Source: Bufo bufo (Eukaryota; Chordata; Amphibia; Anura; Bufonidae). Taken from it: a stretch of DNA of 64,000 nt. The stretch covers positions 404,778,565-404,842,564 of the forward strand of contig NC_053392.1 of NCBI RefSeq assembly GCF_905171765.1. Direction: 5' to 3'. The notes beneath the pieces were generated by a model, which saw only the letters and a list, made by a program, of their open reading frames with translations, was not told the origin of the DNA and did not search any database. Positions 32,757 to 44,639 of the stretch are shown piece by piece. Each line of letters begins with the position of its first letter. Position 1 is the stretch's first letter. A program made the translations under genes and the position numbers.

Positions 32757-33283
32757 TGTCATGCCCTGCTCAGATTATGCGCGGAGGTCTGCCAGGTTAG
32801 CAGCACGTGTGTAGTTTTTGTTTTGGAGTTGAGCTGTATCCGCCTCCCTTTAGGTGCTCTGGGTGGGGTCGTTTGTAGGAGTTTAAATCACGCCTCTTCT
32901 CAGTGTTCCATGCGGGTTATAGCTTCAGTCTTGCTCTATGGAAGGAAGGAAGGATTTGCCATTTCTGCTCTGTGACAAGATAAGTTGATTTTGGTTTTCT
33001 TTTGGGTGTTCTGTCTAGGCTGTTAGGGAGAGGCCTGCCTCCTCCAGGTCCTGAGAATGCAGGCTGTCTCGTTTCCCCGGTCACCATCTTAGGGATTTTA
33101 GGGTATCTTCAGCCTTAGGCACGGAGGCACGTTTATTCCCACCTTCAGGGTCTGAACGTGGGCACAGTGGTCTAGGGAGAGCTGGTAGGGATTTGTAAGG
33201 AGGTGACCCTTTTAGCCCCAGCTTCTGGCCTAGACACTTGTTTGTGGTTTTCTGTGGCATCTTGTATCCTGTCCAGCGTGACA
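32757..33283 (+). repeat. gypsy-1 5' LTR
   Basis: It ends in ...CAGCGTGACA and is followed by TTATAACCAGCCAAAAC, where the primer-binding site should be. This differs from the TGGCCC sequence at that place in gypsy-2, so the primer is uncertain. The 3' LTR has small indels in the T-run near 48655. Confidence 0.9.
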
Positions 33284-33329
33284 TTATAACCAGCCAAAAC
33301 CTAGACTGCCATTTCTCAGCAGCTTTGAG

Positions 33330-35343
33330 ATGGAGTCAATTGATTCGTTGGTTGATCGCATGCAGGAATTAACTTGGGCGGTAGCTGACCTCCGCAATGC
33401 AGTTTCACTTTGTCAGAATTTTCTGCTTCATGGCTCTGCTGGTGGGAGTCAGTCCAGCCTTGAACCTAAGGTTGCTCTCCCTGATCGGTTTTCTGGGGGT
33501 GTGGATGATTTTATCCGCTTTAGAGAGTCATGCAAGCTGTATTTTCAGCTGCGTCCGTCTTCATCTGGTGATGAGAGTCAGAGAGTAGGGATAATCATTT
33601 CCCTGCTTAAAGGGGACGCGCAGTCCTGGGCCTTTTCTCTGCCGACCGGTTCTCTGGCCCTCCGGTCGGTGGATGAATTTTTTAAAGCCTTGGGATTAAT
33701 TTATGATGACCCAGATCGGGTCTCGATGGCAGAATCTAAGTTGCGTACTTTATCACAAGGAGAACATTCTGCAGAGGTGTATTGTGTTGAGTTTAGGAGA
33801 TGGGCTATGGAGTCTGGCCGGAATGACCCCGCGCTTCGTAGTCAGTTTTGTCAGGGGTTGTCTGAGAGATTAAAAGATGCCCTCGCTTTTCATGAGTACC
33901 CGGATACATTGGAGAATGCTATGTCTTTGGCTGTACGGTTAGATAGACGCATTAGAGAGAAGTGTAAGATCCCCCAAACGAGAGGGATCCCTTCTGTGAG
34001 TGGTTTCATCCCACCAGTTCCCCAGAGTATTATGACATATAATCCTGGGGTAGGGGAGGAACCCATGCAGCTAGGTCAGGTGTTGTTCCGTTCTGGTAAT
34101 AGAAACTTTAGGAGATTGCATAAGCTATGTTATTACTGTGGAGAAAGTGGTCATTTTGTTTATGCTTGTCCTTTTGTTAAATCGCGTGTTGATGATAAAG
34201 AACCACAAAGAGGTTTGCATAAAGAGAAAAAAAAAACATTCTTGACTCTTGGTAGTGTGAATGGGCTGCCGGAGCAAGCAAGTATGCAATCTCCCTGCAA
34301 TACTCGTTTTCTCCTTCCAGCTATGGTGGCGCTAGACTCAAGAAAATTAAATTTTGAAGTATTCCTTGATTGTGGTGCTGGTGTAAACCTTATTGATTAT
34401 CTTTTTCTTCAAAATCTGGGCCTAACTACTTGCACTTTAGAAAGAGAGATTCCGGTGTTCGCAATCGATTCTTCCCCTCTCTCTCAAAGGAATCTCACTC
34501 ATATTGCTCATGCTATTCAGTTAAGGGTGGGTGATTCACATGTTGAGATAATTTCTTGTTTTGTCATGAGGGACTTGCCCGCTCCTATGGTCTTAGGGTT
34601 ACCGTGGTTGATAAAACATAACCCTACTATAGATTGGCAGGCAAGGCAGATCATTGGTTGGAGTGAATTTTGTTCGGACAATTGTCTTAGTGCCTCTCTC
34701 TCTGGGGTGTCTACTACGGTTTTACCCCAGTATCTCTCAGATTTTGTGGATGTATTTGCGGAGGGTGGGGCTCAGGAATTGCCTCCTCATCGTGAATATG
34801 ATTGCCCGGTTAATCTCATCCCAGGGGCTAAGTTGCCAAAGTCTCGGCTATACAACCTTTCTCAACCCGAAAGAGAGGTCATGCGAAAGTATATTGCCGA
34901 GAGTTTGGCAAAAGGTCATATTAGGCCATCTAAATCTCCAGTTGCAGTTGGGTTATTCTTTGTTAAGAAAAAGGATGGATCGCTTAGACCCTGTTTGGAT
35001 TTCCGGGAATTGAATCGCATTACGGTCCGTGATCCGTATCCCCTTCCTTTGATCCCTGACCTTTTTGATCAGATTGTTAGAGCCAAAGTGTTCTCCAAGT
35101 TAGATTTAAGAGGGGCCTACAATCTGATCAGAATCAAGGAGGGGGATGAGTAAAAAACGGCCTTCAACACACACGAGGGTCATTTCGAGAATCTGATTAT
35201 GCCTTTTGGGTTAACTAACGCGCCAGCAGTGTTTCAGCGATTTGTCAATGACATTTTCCACCATTTTGTGGGAAGGTTCATTGTAATTTACTGGGATGAC
35301 ATTCTAATTTACTCTCCTGATCTGAAGACTTATCAGGATCACG
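33330..35343 (+). pseudogene. gypsy-1 gag, protease and reverse transcriptase (N-terminal part)
   Basis: A single frame of 607 codons to a stop at 35151-35153, then the same frame on to the MITE. In order: MESIDSLVDRMQELTWAV (coiled start), the capsid signature VALPDRFSGGVDDFIRF, the CCHC knuckle CYYCGESGHFVYACP, protease FLDCGAGVNLID, then [30 protein letters not shown] and, after the stop, [13 protein letters not shown] and YWDDILIYS. The catalytic motif is YWDD where YLDD is usual. The nonsense codon replaces Trp in DEWKTAF, as seen in gypsy-2. Gag and pol share one frame, so they are expected as one polyprotein. Confidence 0.93.
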
Positions 35344-35346
35344 TAA

Positions 35347-36113
35347 GGGCTCTTTCACACTTGCGTTGTTGTGTTCCGGCATAGAGTTCCGTCGTCGGGG
35401 CTCTATGCCAGAAGAATCCTGATCAGGATTATCCCCATGCATTCTGAATGGAGAGAAATCCGTTCAGGATGCATCAGGATGTCTTCAGTTCCGGAACGGA
35501 ACGTTTTTTGGCCGGAGAAAATACCGCAGCATGCTGCGCTTTTTGCTCCGGTCAAAAATCGTGAACACTTACCGCAAGGCCGGATCCGGAATTAATGCCC
35601 ATTGAAAGGCATTAATCCGGATCCGGCCTTAAGCTAAACGTCGTTTCGGCGCATTACCGGATCCAACGTTTAGCTTTTTCTGAATGGTTACCATGGCTGC
35701 CGGGACGCTAAAGTCCTGGTTGCCATGGTAAAGTGTAGTGGGGAGCGGGGGAGCAGTATACTTACCGTCCGTGCGGCTCCCGGGGCTCTTCAGAGTGACG
35801 TCAGGGCGCCCCACGCGCATGGATGATGTGTCGCATGGATCACGTCATCCATGCGCATGGGGCGCTCTGACGTCATTCTGGAGCACCCCGGGAGCCGCAC
35901 GGACTGTAAGTATACTGCTCCCCCGCTCCCCACTACTACTATGGCAGCCAGGACTTTAATAGCGTCCTGGGTGCCATAGTAACACTGAACGCATTTTGAA
36001 GACGGATCCGTCTTCAAATGCTTTCAGTTCACTTGCGGTGTTACGGATCCGGCGGGCACTTCCGGCAAATGGAGTGCACAACGGATCCGGACAACGCAAG
36101 GGTGAAAGAGCCC
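35347..36113. mobile_element. Harbinger-like MITE in gypsy-1 pol
   Basis: GGGCTCTTTCACACTTGCGT at 35347 pairs with the sequence ending CAAGGGTGAAAGAGCCC at 36113. TAA flanks both sides (35344-35346 and 36114-36116). Inside, a long inverted repeat (GTAGTGGGGAGCGGGGGAGC near 35738 versus GCTCCCCCGCTCCCCAC near 35920) makes much of it a fold-back. It interrupts RT just after HV in HVRQVL; the codons on each side rejoin in phase without it. Confidence 0.92.
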
Positions 36114-36116
36114 TAA

Positions 36117-36154
36117 GACAGGTTTTGTCGATCCTTCGGGAGAATAAATTGTAT
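36117..36154 (+). pseudogene. gypsy-1 RT, 38-bp remnant between two insertions
   Basis: The segment encodes QVLSILRENKLY, the RT stretch just after the YxDD region, in phase with the frame before the MITE. Its last 14 bp (AGAATAAATTGTAT, 36141-36154) are the PLE target duplication. Confidence 0.88.
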
Positions 36155-36638
36155 AATATCTGGTATGAGTGATCGAATTTTTAAGATATTAAAACTTAAC
36201 TTTTAATAATAGCTTTTAGAAAAATAACCCCTTACATAGATATATAAATGTAGATAGAACCTCAAACAAATGGATGTGTAGCTTTAATCATGTCACATCT
36301 CACATGACATTAGAGTATTGATGACTCCAAGCAAAAATTTAAGCATACACGTCAAAATTAGGTAGAACAAAAAAGAAATAGAGTGGTGCACGGCGGCACC
36401 CGTATGATGGTAACCAGTTTGTCCTACCGCGTAGTTGGGCAACTCCATTAAAGATGGGTCCTTGGTATTGATGGTGCTGCACACAGATAAGGATCCGGCC
36501 TATGGGTCCCTAATATTACCCTAATGGGGTCCTACACTAGCCCTAAGGCTTAACCACGGTACACCCACTAGAACAAGGGTGTCCCGTTCGGAACCTAACC
36601 CTAGAATTGGAGACCCTAAATTGCCCTCTCCTAGAAAA

Positions 36639-36688
36639 TCCCTACATGCATGTTTCACTTACGGGTGAGCGTAAGACTCATCAGGGGA
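36639..36688 (-). ncRNA. Hammerhead ribozyme candidate, left PLE-A copy
   Basis: On the minus strand, stem I 5' arm TCCC (36685-36688) is followed by CTGATGA (complement of 36678-36684), a stem II with CTTACG pairing to CGTAAG, and GAAAC (complement of 36652-36656). Stem III is a single C-G pair closed by the palindromic loop ATGCAT. Then come the cleavage triplet GTA (complement of 36643-36645) and the stem I 3' arm GGGA. All invariant core positions are present. This is the minimal type I form reported for PLEs. It lies 830 bp downstream of the PLE reading frame and in the same sense. Confidence 0.8.
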
Positions 36689-37518
36689 AACAGCAGGGAG
36701 CTGGGCAGTTGAATATAACAGGGTACACAGGTGATATACCATGTGCATCCTTATTGCACAAGTTGCAGGCTATGAGGACTGATGCTGCTCAAAAAGGAAA
36801 CCTGACAACTTGTTGCACAGGGTGGAAAGAAATTGATAATGTCCACCCCGCTCTAGGCCCGATGTGGTCAGCACTAACACCGGTGCCTATTTGATTTTAA
36901 ATCATGTACCTGCCCCCAAACCGAGGCTTGGTTTCCGGATGTAACTCCGTTGTGCAGCGCTTAATTCCAGCGCGCATGCGCACAGAAGGTTACCGGAACT
37001 AGCCTTGGGAACGAGGCTTGGTTCCAAAACCACACCTCCGGAGCGCCACGCTGGATGTATGCGCATGCGCAGTAGGAGGCCGGCTTGTCAACTTGGGCCG
37101 CACCGACGTAAGGTGACGTCACTGCGCTGCATTCCGCAGATAGATGCGAGATACAATTCGGACCTGGTTGCCGGGCGACGGGAACGCATCCCAACCGGTC
37201 GGATGCGCACCTTCTGATGTGAATTTGCGTATATATAATGTATGGCATTTCTAGCATAAATTCCAGACAGGGAAAAGATTACTTGAATATGGTGCCCCCA
37301 TACATATGCAGAGCACATGCCTGGAAAGGAGCATAGACGGGCATCAGAGAGCTAAGTCTGCTCTTAGATAATTGGTGATCTTAAAAATCGGGACATTTTA
37401 GGCAAAAACAGGAAAAACTAGTCGAGGAGTTATGAGGGAGTGTTAGCAAATATGTCATGGCAGCGATTAACATTGGTTAAAGGTCCCCTTCTATTCGGGG
37501 CCCAGTGGTGTGGAGATA

Positions 37519-38770
37519 TTAAATAAAACAGCTAAAATTTAGCTGCTCGTTGAGGCCCAGAGGTGAGACCGTTCGCAATATAAATGTCCTGCGTGCTTCA
37601 CGCTGCAACAAAACTCTATCCCAATCTCCTCCTCTTGTTGGGGCCCTCACATGTTCAATGCCCATGGCCTTAATACATCTTGGGTCACCCTGGTGACTTT
37701 CTTGGACATGTCTGGACACAGCCGTGTCCCTTTTATTGGCGATGTCACCGAGGTGTTCGCCCAGGCGTCTACGTAATTCCCGTTTTGTCTTCCCAATGTA
37801 CTCCTTGCCGCACTCACAGGTGATTTTATAAATCACCCCCTTGGTGCGGCAATTGATGAAGTCTTTAATAGGGAATGCACGTTGCAGATTATTGCTAAAG
37901 AAAGACTTCCCTGGTTGAATGATGTTACAGGCTACACAACCACTACATTTAAAGCTGCCCATGGGTCTACGATCCAGCCATGTTCCTGGTTGGGCAGGTG
38001 GCACGTGGTGGCTGTGCACCAAAAGATCCTTGAGACTGCTGCCCCTCCTGAACGTAATCTGTGGATAATCGTGTATGACCTCCCTTATGTCTGGGTCCAT
38101 AAGTAGGATGGGCCAGTGTTTCTCAAGGATCTTTCTCATACGATCAACAGTACCATCAAAGGTTGCAATTAGACTAATTTTACGGTCTTCCACCTTTTTC
38201 TCCCTAGGCACCAATAATTCTGTACATACAGCTGACATGGCCCTGCGATAGGCCTTCCTCAGGACATCGTCAGGATATCCTCTCTCCGAGAACCTGATCC
38301 TGAGGATGTCTGCTTGTTTTTTAAACTCGGCTGCATCTGAGAAGTTGTGTCGAAGGTGCAAATATTGGCCATATGGGATACCCCTTTTCAGGGGTACAGG
38401 GTGGCTACTGCTCCAGTGCAGAACCGAGTTTGTCGAGGTTGGTTTCCTAAAGATGGTGGTGCAGAGTTCCTCCGATTCTCTCCTAGAAATCGATATGTCC
38501 AGGAAAGGGAGGATATCCGTACTGGATTCATGGGTAAATCTGAGCCCAATGCTGTTATTATTCAGACTATTCGCAAAATCTGAAAAAGTGGATTTTGTGC
38601 CATTCCAGATTACAAAAATGTCGTTGATATACCTCGCCCACATGATTATGGGGGCGGGGTCTGACGACACATTGTCTGAAAAGACCATAGTTGATTCCCA
38701 CCAGCCCAGGAGCAAATTTGCGTAGGCTGGCGCACAAGAACAGCCTATCGCTGTGCCCCTGAGCTGGTGG
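37519..38770 (-). pseudogene. PLE-A left copy: RT C-terminal half plus GIY-YIG, long open frame
   Basis: The minus-strand frame (398 codons from 38715, extending upstream to 38770) starts inside RT. It has HQLRGTAIGC, then IMWARYINDIFVIWNG, where the catalytic motif is YINDI (YIDD in the right copy). LPFLDISISR and the thumb follow, then CSGCVACNII (CxxC pairs) and the GIY-YIG core GVIYKITCECGKEYIGKT with ELRRRLGEHLGDI. The Asp to Asn change in YIND should abolish RT activity, although no stop interrupts the frame. The nuclease part looks intact. The 5' part of RT is missing at the dimer junction. Confidence 0.88.
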
Positions 38771-38776
38771 GGCTGT

Positions 38777-40186
38777 TATATCAGGGACACCACGGACATC
38801 TTATATCAGGGACACCACGGACCTCCTCAAGAGATTGGAAGGTGTCAGTGTGGATAAGGGGACAATTTTGGGCAGCATAGATGTCGAGCCCCTGTATTCA
38901 TCTATCCCTCATAATGTGGGTCTCTGGGGCCGTTCAGTACTATCTGAGCATGAGAGGACGTCAGTATGCCGCGCACAACCAGATCATCTTAAAACTTTTG
39001 GAGTATCTGCTTACCCACAACTTTTTCTTATTCTGTAATAGGCTCTACCACCAGCTCAGGGGCACAGCGATGGGCTGTTCTTGTGCGCCAGCCTACGCAA
39101 ATTTGCTCCTGTGCTGGTGGGAATCAACTATGGTATTTTCAGACAATGTGTCGTCGGACCCCGCCCCCATAATCATGTGGGCGAGGTATATTGACGACAT
39201 TTTTGTAATCTGGAACGGCACAAAATCCACTTTTTCAGATTTTGCGAATACTCTGAATAATAACAGTATTGGGCTCAGATTTACCCATGAATCCAGTACG
39301 GATATCCTCCCTTTCCTGGACATATCGATTTCTAGGCCAATATTTGCGCCTTCGACACAACTGCTCAGATGCAGCCGAGTTTAAAAAACAAGCAGACATC
39401 CTCAGGATCAGGTTCTCGGAGAGTGGATATCCTGACGATGTCCTGAGGAAGGCCTATCGCAGGGCCATGTCAGCTGTACGTACAGAATTATTGGTGCCTA
39501 GGGAGAAAAAGGTGGAAGACCGTAAAATTTGTCTAATTGCAACCTTTGATGGTACTGTTGATCGCACGAGAAAGATCCTTGAGAAACACTGGCCCATCCT
39601 ACTTATGGACCCAGACATAAGGGAGGTCATACATGATTATCCGCAGATTACGTTCAGGAGGGGCAGCAGTCTCAAGGATCTTTTGGTGCACAGCCACCAC
39701 GTGCCACCTGCCCAACCAGGAACATGGCTGGATCGTAGACCCATGGGCAGCTTTAAATGTAGTGGTTGTGTAGCCTGTAACATCATTCAACCAGGGAAGT
39801 CTTTCTTTAGCAATAATCTGCAACGTGCATTCCCTATTAAAGACTTCATCAATTGCCGCACCAAGGGGGTGATTTATAAAATCACCTGTGAGTGCGGCAA
39901 GGAGTACATTGGGAAGACAAAACGGGAATTACGTAGACGCCTGGGCGAACACCTCGGTGACATCGCCAATAAAAGGGACACGGCTGTGTCCAGGCATGTC
40001 CTAGAAAGTCACCGGGGTGACCCAAGATGTATTAAGGCCATGGGCATTGAACATGTGAGGGCCCCAACAAGAGGAGGAGATTGGGATAGAGTTTTGTTGC
40101 AACGTGAAGCACGCTGGACATTTATATTGCGAACGGTCTCACCTCTGGGCCTCAACGAGCAGCTAAATTTTAGCTGTTTTATTTAA
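38777..40186 (+). pseudogene. PLE-A right copy: RT and GIY-YIG
   Basis: It begins further upstream than the left copy: TDLLKRLEGVSVDKGTI and SIDVEPLYSSIPHNVGL, a Penelope RT core motif. The frame shifts near 38930. It then has YHQLRGTAMGCSCAPAYANL and ARYIDDIFVIWNG, the catalytic motif intact. At 39333 about 120 bp present in the left copy (after DISISR) are missing and the frame changes. The frame from 39269 then runs through the thumb, CSGCVACN and GVIYKITCECGKEYIGKT to a stop at 40184-40186. A 21-bp block TATATCAGGGACACCACGGA is duplicated at its start (near 38778 and 38803). Confidence 0.87.
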
Positions 40187-40463
40187 TATCTCCACACCAC
40201 TGGGCCCCGAATAGAAGGGGACCTTTAACCAATGTTAATCGCTGCCATGACATATTTGCTAACACCCCCTCATAACTCCTCGACTAGTTGTTCCTGTTTT
40301 TGCCTAAAATGTCCCGATTTTAAAATCACCAATTATCTAAGAGCAGACTTAGCTCTCTGGTGCCCGTCTATGCTCCTTTCCAGGCATGTGCTCTGCATAT
40401 GTATGGGAGGCACCATATTCAAGTAATCTTTTCCCTGTGTGGAATTTATGCTAGAAATGCCAT

Positions 40464-41116
40464 TGTCACGACTGCTATCCCAGCAGCAGTCGTGTCGCAC
40501 CAGACGGAGTGGAAGGGGGACCCCTATCTATGGATGGGGAATAGAACGGCCACCCCTTACTAACCCTAAGCTGGCACCTGTCTGCCCTGATACCCTAGAC
40601 GGGGTGTGAACCCGTGCGGCAAGAAGGATGCCTAAACCCTCGGTCACCCTAACAAGACTAGACTGGGGAAAGGCAGATGGGAGCACTAGTCACCATCACT
40701 CGTGTCTAGGAGAACAACAGGGGAAGACAGCAACAAACAAACAATCTACAGCAGAGATAGACTTATCCAGTCACGAGCAGAGAAGGTGATCCCAATGACG
40801 ACAGTCTACGCCAGACAAGAGTTCCACAACAATACCGTCCAACGATCTCCTTCAAAGGTCAGAGTAGCACTGGAAGTAAGGACTATATCTGGCAATGACT
40901 GCAAGTGAAACTGAAACTAATATAGTAGCTGGGAGTGGCAGACAGGACTCACCTGAGAAGGATGCCTACCAACTCCCAGTCAGGACAAAAAGGTTCACAA
41001 GGCAAAACCCCGATGACATACCCTGGACCACGGAGCAAGCTCACAAGCTATCGCGAGTAGCAAGTCGCTGTGACCTTCTCCTCCCAGACCTGTCTGGATC
41101 AGTCATAGTCATGACA
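40464..41116 (-). repeat. gypsy-3 3' LTR
   Basis: 653 bp, ending GTCATGACA on the plus strand. The duplicate LTR differs at scattered sites, a few percent by eye. The frame at 40702-40908 is duplicated in the other LTR (44369-44575) and is not a gene. Confidence 0.9.
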
Positions 41117-42308
41117 GTACCCCCCTTTCTACGAGGGGCCACCAGACCCTCGAGACCAGGCCTCTCCGGATGGGACCTATGAAAAGCCCGAACGAGTCTG
41201 TCCACTTTTATCTCTGATGCTGGCACCCACATTCTCTCTTTGGAACCATAACCTCTCCAATGTACCAGGTACTGAAGAGAGCGGTGAACATATCGTGAAT
41301 CCACCATCTTTTCTACCTGAAACTCAAGACTGCCATCAACAACCACCGGTGGAGGCGGTAGTGGCAATGGTTCCGGAGGTTCTACATATCTCTTAAGCAG
41401 AGATCTGTGGAAAACAATATGGATCCTTAGAATCTGAGGTAGCTCCAGACGAAAAGCTACCGGGTTAATGATCTTAATTACCCTATAAGGACCAATAAAT
41501 CTCGGACCCAATTTCCACGAGGGAACCTTCAACTTGATATTTCTGGTAGACAACCACACCAAGTCATTCACCCCAAGGTCCGGACCTTCAGAGTGCTTCC
41601 TATCAGCCACACGTTTATATCTACCACCAATTCTCTTCAAACTTTCTTGCACACTCTGCCACACTGAAGAAAGTGAAGACGCAAATCGTTCCTCCTCGGG
41701 AATCCCAGACGGCCCCCCTCACTAAACGTACAAAACTGAGGATGGAAACCATACGCACCAAAAAATGGTGACTTATCGGTGGATTCTTGACGACGATTAT
41801 TAATGGCAAACTCGGCTAACGGTAAATAAGATGACCCTTCTTCCTGATTTTCGGAAACAAAGCATCTCAAATATGTCTCTAGGTTTTGATTGGTACGTTC
41901 AGTCTGACCGTTGGACTGTGGATGGAAAGATGAAGAAAACGACAGATGAACCCCTAAATGAGAACAAAAAGCTTTCCAAAATCTAGAAACAAATTGGGTA
42001 CCATGATCCGAAACAATATCGGAAGGGACCCCGTGAAGCTTCACAATGTGGTCAATAAAAACCTGAGCCAGTGTGTTAGCATTAGGCAATGCGGCAAGAG
42101 CAATAAAGTGCACCATTTTACTGAATCTGTCAACAACCACAAGAATAACAGTCTTCCCCGCTGATACTTGTAGATCCGTAATGAAATCCATTGATAGGTG
42201 CGTCCAAGGCCTGTTGGGGATGGCCAGAGGTAAAAGACGCCCTGCCGGACGAGTATGATCTACCTTAGAATGAGCACAGGTAGCACATGCAGACACAAAA
42301 TTCAACAC
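41041..42308 (-). pseudogene. gypsy-3 integrase and chromodomain
   Basis: It begins with the CATCAHSK zinc-finger half, then MDFITDLQ (Asp), SDHGTQFVSRFWKAFC (Asp) and PQSNGQTERTNQNLE (Glu). A shift near 41650 enters the frame with STRNIKLKVPSWKLGPRF and the chromodomain LQYLVHWRGYGSKERMWVP. The triad is present, but the HH part of the finger is lost in the deletion. The last codons run into the 3' LTR, as in the other gypsy copies. Confidence 0.92.
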
Positions 42309-42321
42309 CTCCTGGCGCCAC

Positions 42322-43533
42322 TTAGGCCCTTAATATCTGCAGCACTTGTCTCACATGGATCTTATGTGTAACCAGATCCGGAGAATAGACCAGGATGTTA
42401 TCAAGATATATCACAACAAATCTCCCGATAAGGTGACTAAAAATATCGTTGACAAAATGTTGGAACACCGCAGGCGCATTAGTAAGACCAAATGGCATTA
42501 CCAGATTTTCATAATGACCTTTCGGAGTATTAAAAGCCGTCTTCCACTCATCCCCCTCTTTGATGTGAACCAGGTTATAGGCTCCTCTGAGATCCATTTT
42601 GGAGAACCATTTAGCACCAGCAACCTGATTAAAGAGGTCGGGAATGAGAGGAAGAGGATACGGATCTCGGATAGTTATCCGGTTTATTTCCCGGAAATCC
42701 AGGCAAGGACGCAGGCCCCCATCTTTCTTTTTAACGAAAAAGAACCCTGCAGCCACGGGTGAAGAAGAGGGTCTGATGTGTTCCTTAGCCAAACTCTTCG
42801 AAATATAATCTTGCATAGCCTTCCTCTCCGGGCCGGAAAGATTGTATAACCGGGTTTTAGGTAGTTTTGCCCCAGGTAATAGATTAATCGGGCAATCATA
42901 TGGACGATGAGGTGGTAACCCCTGACAACCCTTCTCAGAGAACACATCCATACAATCTGACAGAAAGGCAGGTAGAGATGTTACAGAGAGTGTAGAGCAC
43001 CTACTACTCAAGCAGTTGTCCTTACAATGTTCACTCCACTCCACAATCTCCCCGGCCTGCCAATCCACCACTGGATTGTGAGTCACCAGCCAGGGAAGCC
43101 CCAATACCATAGGAGCCGGAAGACCGTCCAGGACATAACAAGAGATATGTTCTTTATGGAGGTCCCCTACCTGCAGATGGATATTATGGATGATCTGAGT
43201 TAACTCTCTCTGAGTAAGAGGGGAGGAGTCGATGGCAAAAACAGGAATAGTTCTGCGTACCAGTTCCGGAGTAAAACCCAGAGCCTGAGCAAACCGTGAA
43301 TCCACCAAGTTGACCCCCGCCCCACTGTCCAGAAAGACGGAACAGATCTCAGTCTTATTGCCCGCCTCAACGGTAGCGGACAACAAAAACTGAGACATGC
43401 GTATGGAGGAAACGAATACGCCCAGACTGTTATCCTCCGCACAATCTGGGGACTCTAGTTTTCCGGCGGCTCCTTTGTTTGTGGTCTCTTGGGTTCTGAG
43501 GGACATACCTTTACAAAATGACCCCTCCCCCAC
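42322..43533 (-). pseudogene. gypsy-3 protease and RT N-terminal part
   Basis: A 403-codon frame. [12 protein letters not shown] is the protease active site (near 43330). The RT motifs are [41 protein letters not shown] and YLDNILVYS. The catalytic motif reads YLDN where YLDD is required. The frame stops just after HVRQVLQIL, and sequence jumps to the integrase zinc finger at about 42310. The RT thumb and all of RNase H (about 1 kb in gypsy-2) are missing. Confidence 0.9.
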
Positions 43534-44068
43534 AACGAAAACAAACCTCTGACCTACGGCGGACCTTAGGAGGATTCACCCGTCTAGTGGCGCCCCCTAT
43601 TTGCATTGGTTCGACTGGATCATAACAAACCGATCCCGGCCCTATAGAGGCCTCTGTGAAATTTAGTAGTCTCTCCCTGAGTCGTCTGTTGATTCTTATG
43701 GACAGAGACATGGCAGCCTCAAGAGACCCAGGGATCTCGTATACCACCAGCACGTCTTTTAATTTTTCAGACAACCCCTGGCAGAACTGACTCCTAAGGG
43801 CCGAGTCGTTCCATAATGTATCAGTAGACAACCTACGGAATTCGGAACAATATAGTTCAGCAGACCGGTTCTCTTGCCGAAGTCTACGTAGCTTAGATTA
43901 AGCCAGTGAGACCCTGTCCGGGTCATCATATACGAGACCCAGGGCTTTAAAAAACTCCTCCACTGATCGTAAGACAGGAGAGTCTGATGGTAGGGAGAAA
44001 GCCCAAGCACAGCACTTCAAGGGGTAACCCCTGTAATTGTTTCGCCAAAACCGTAACCGGATCCATAG
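43511..44068 (-). pseudogene. gypsy-3 gag, N-terminal deletion
   Basis: The start near 44068 encodes MDPVTVLAKQLQGLPL, then jumps to a late capsid stretch (AWAFSLPSDS-like, then DDPDRVSLA), so about 80 codons of capsid are missing compared with gypsy-2. A stop in the LAESKLRRL block and a shift near 43830 follow. LRSQFCQGLSEKLKDVL and a CCHC knuckle start (CFRCGG) are visible. Non-functional. Confidence 0.82.
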
Positions 44069-44639
44069 TGGAACAGAGCAAAAAAAAAAAAATCACTTTT
44101 TTTTTTTTTTTTTTAAAAGGCCAGATATACTGTCACAACTGCTATCCCAGCAGCAGTCGTGTCGCACCAGATGGAGGGGAAGGGGGACCCCTATCTACGG
44201 ATGGGGAATACAATGGCCACCCCTGACTAACCCTAAGCTGGCACCTGTCTGCCCTGATACCCTAGACGGGGTGTGAACCCGTGCGGCGAGCAGGATGCCT
44301 AAACCCTCAGTCACCCTAACAAGACTAGACTGGGGAAAGGCAGATGGGAGCACTAGTCACCATCACTCGTGTCTAGGAGAACAACAGGGGAAGACAGCAA
44401 CAAACAAACAATCTACAGCAGAGATAGACTTATCCAGTCACGAGCAGAGAAGGTGATCCCAATGACGACAGTCCACGCCAGACAAGAGCTCCACAGCAAT
44501 ACCGTCCAACGATCTCCTTCAAAGGTCAGAGTAGCACTGGAAGTAAGGACTATATCTGGCAATGACTGCAAGTGAAACTGAAACTAATATAGTAGCTGGG
44601 AGTGGCAGACAGGACTCACCTGAGAAGGATGCCTACCAA

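Noticed and set aside
36607..36894. 95-codon frame, duplicated at 45581-45868
   Set aside because: It runs antisense to the PLE-A tail, over the ribozyme motif, in both inverted copies. It is non-coding in PLEs.
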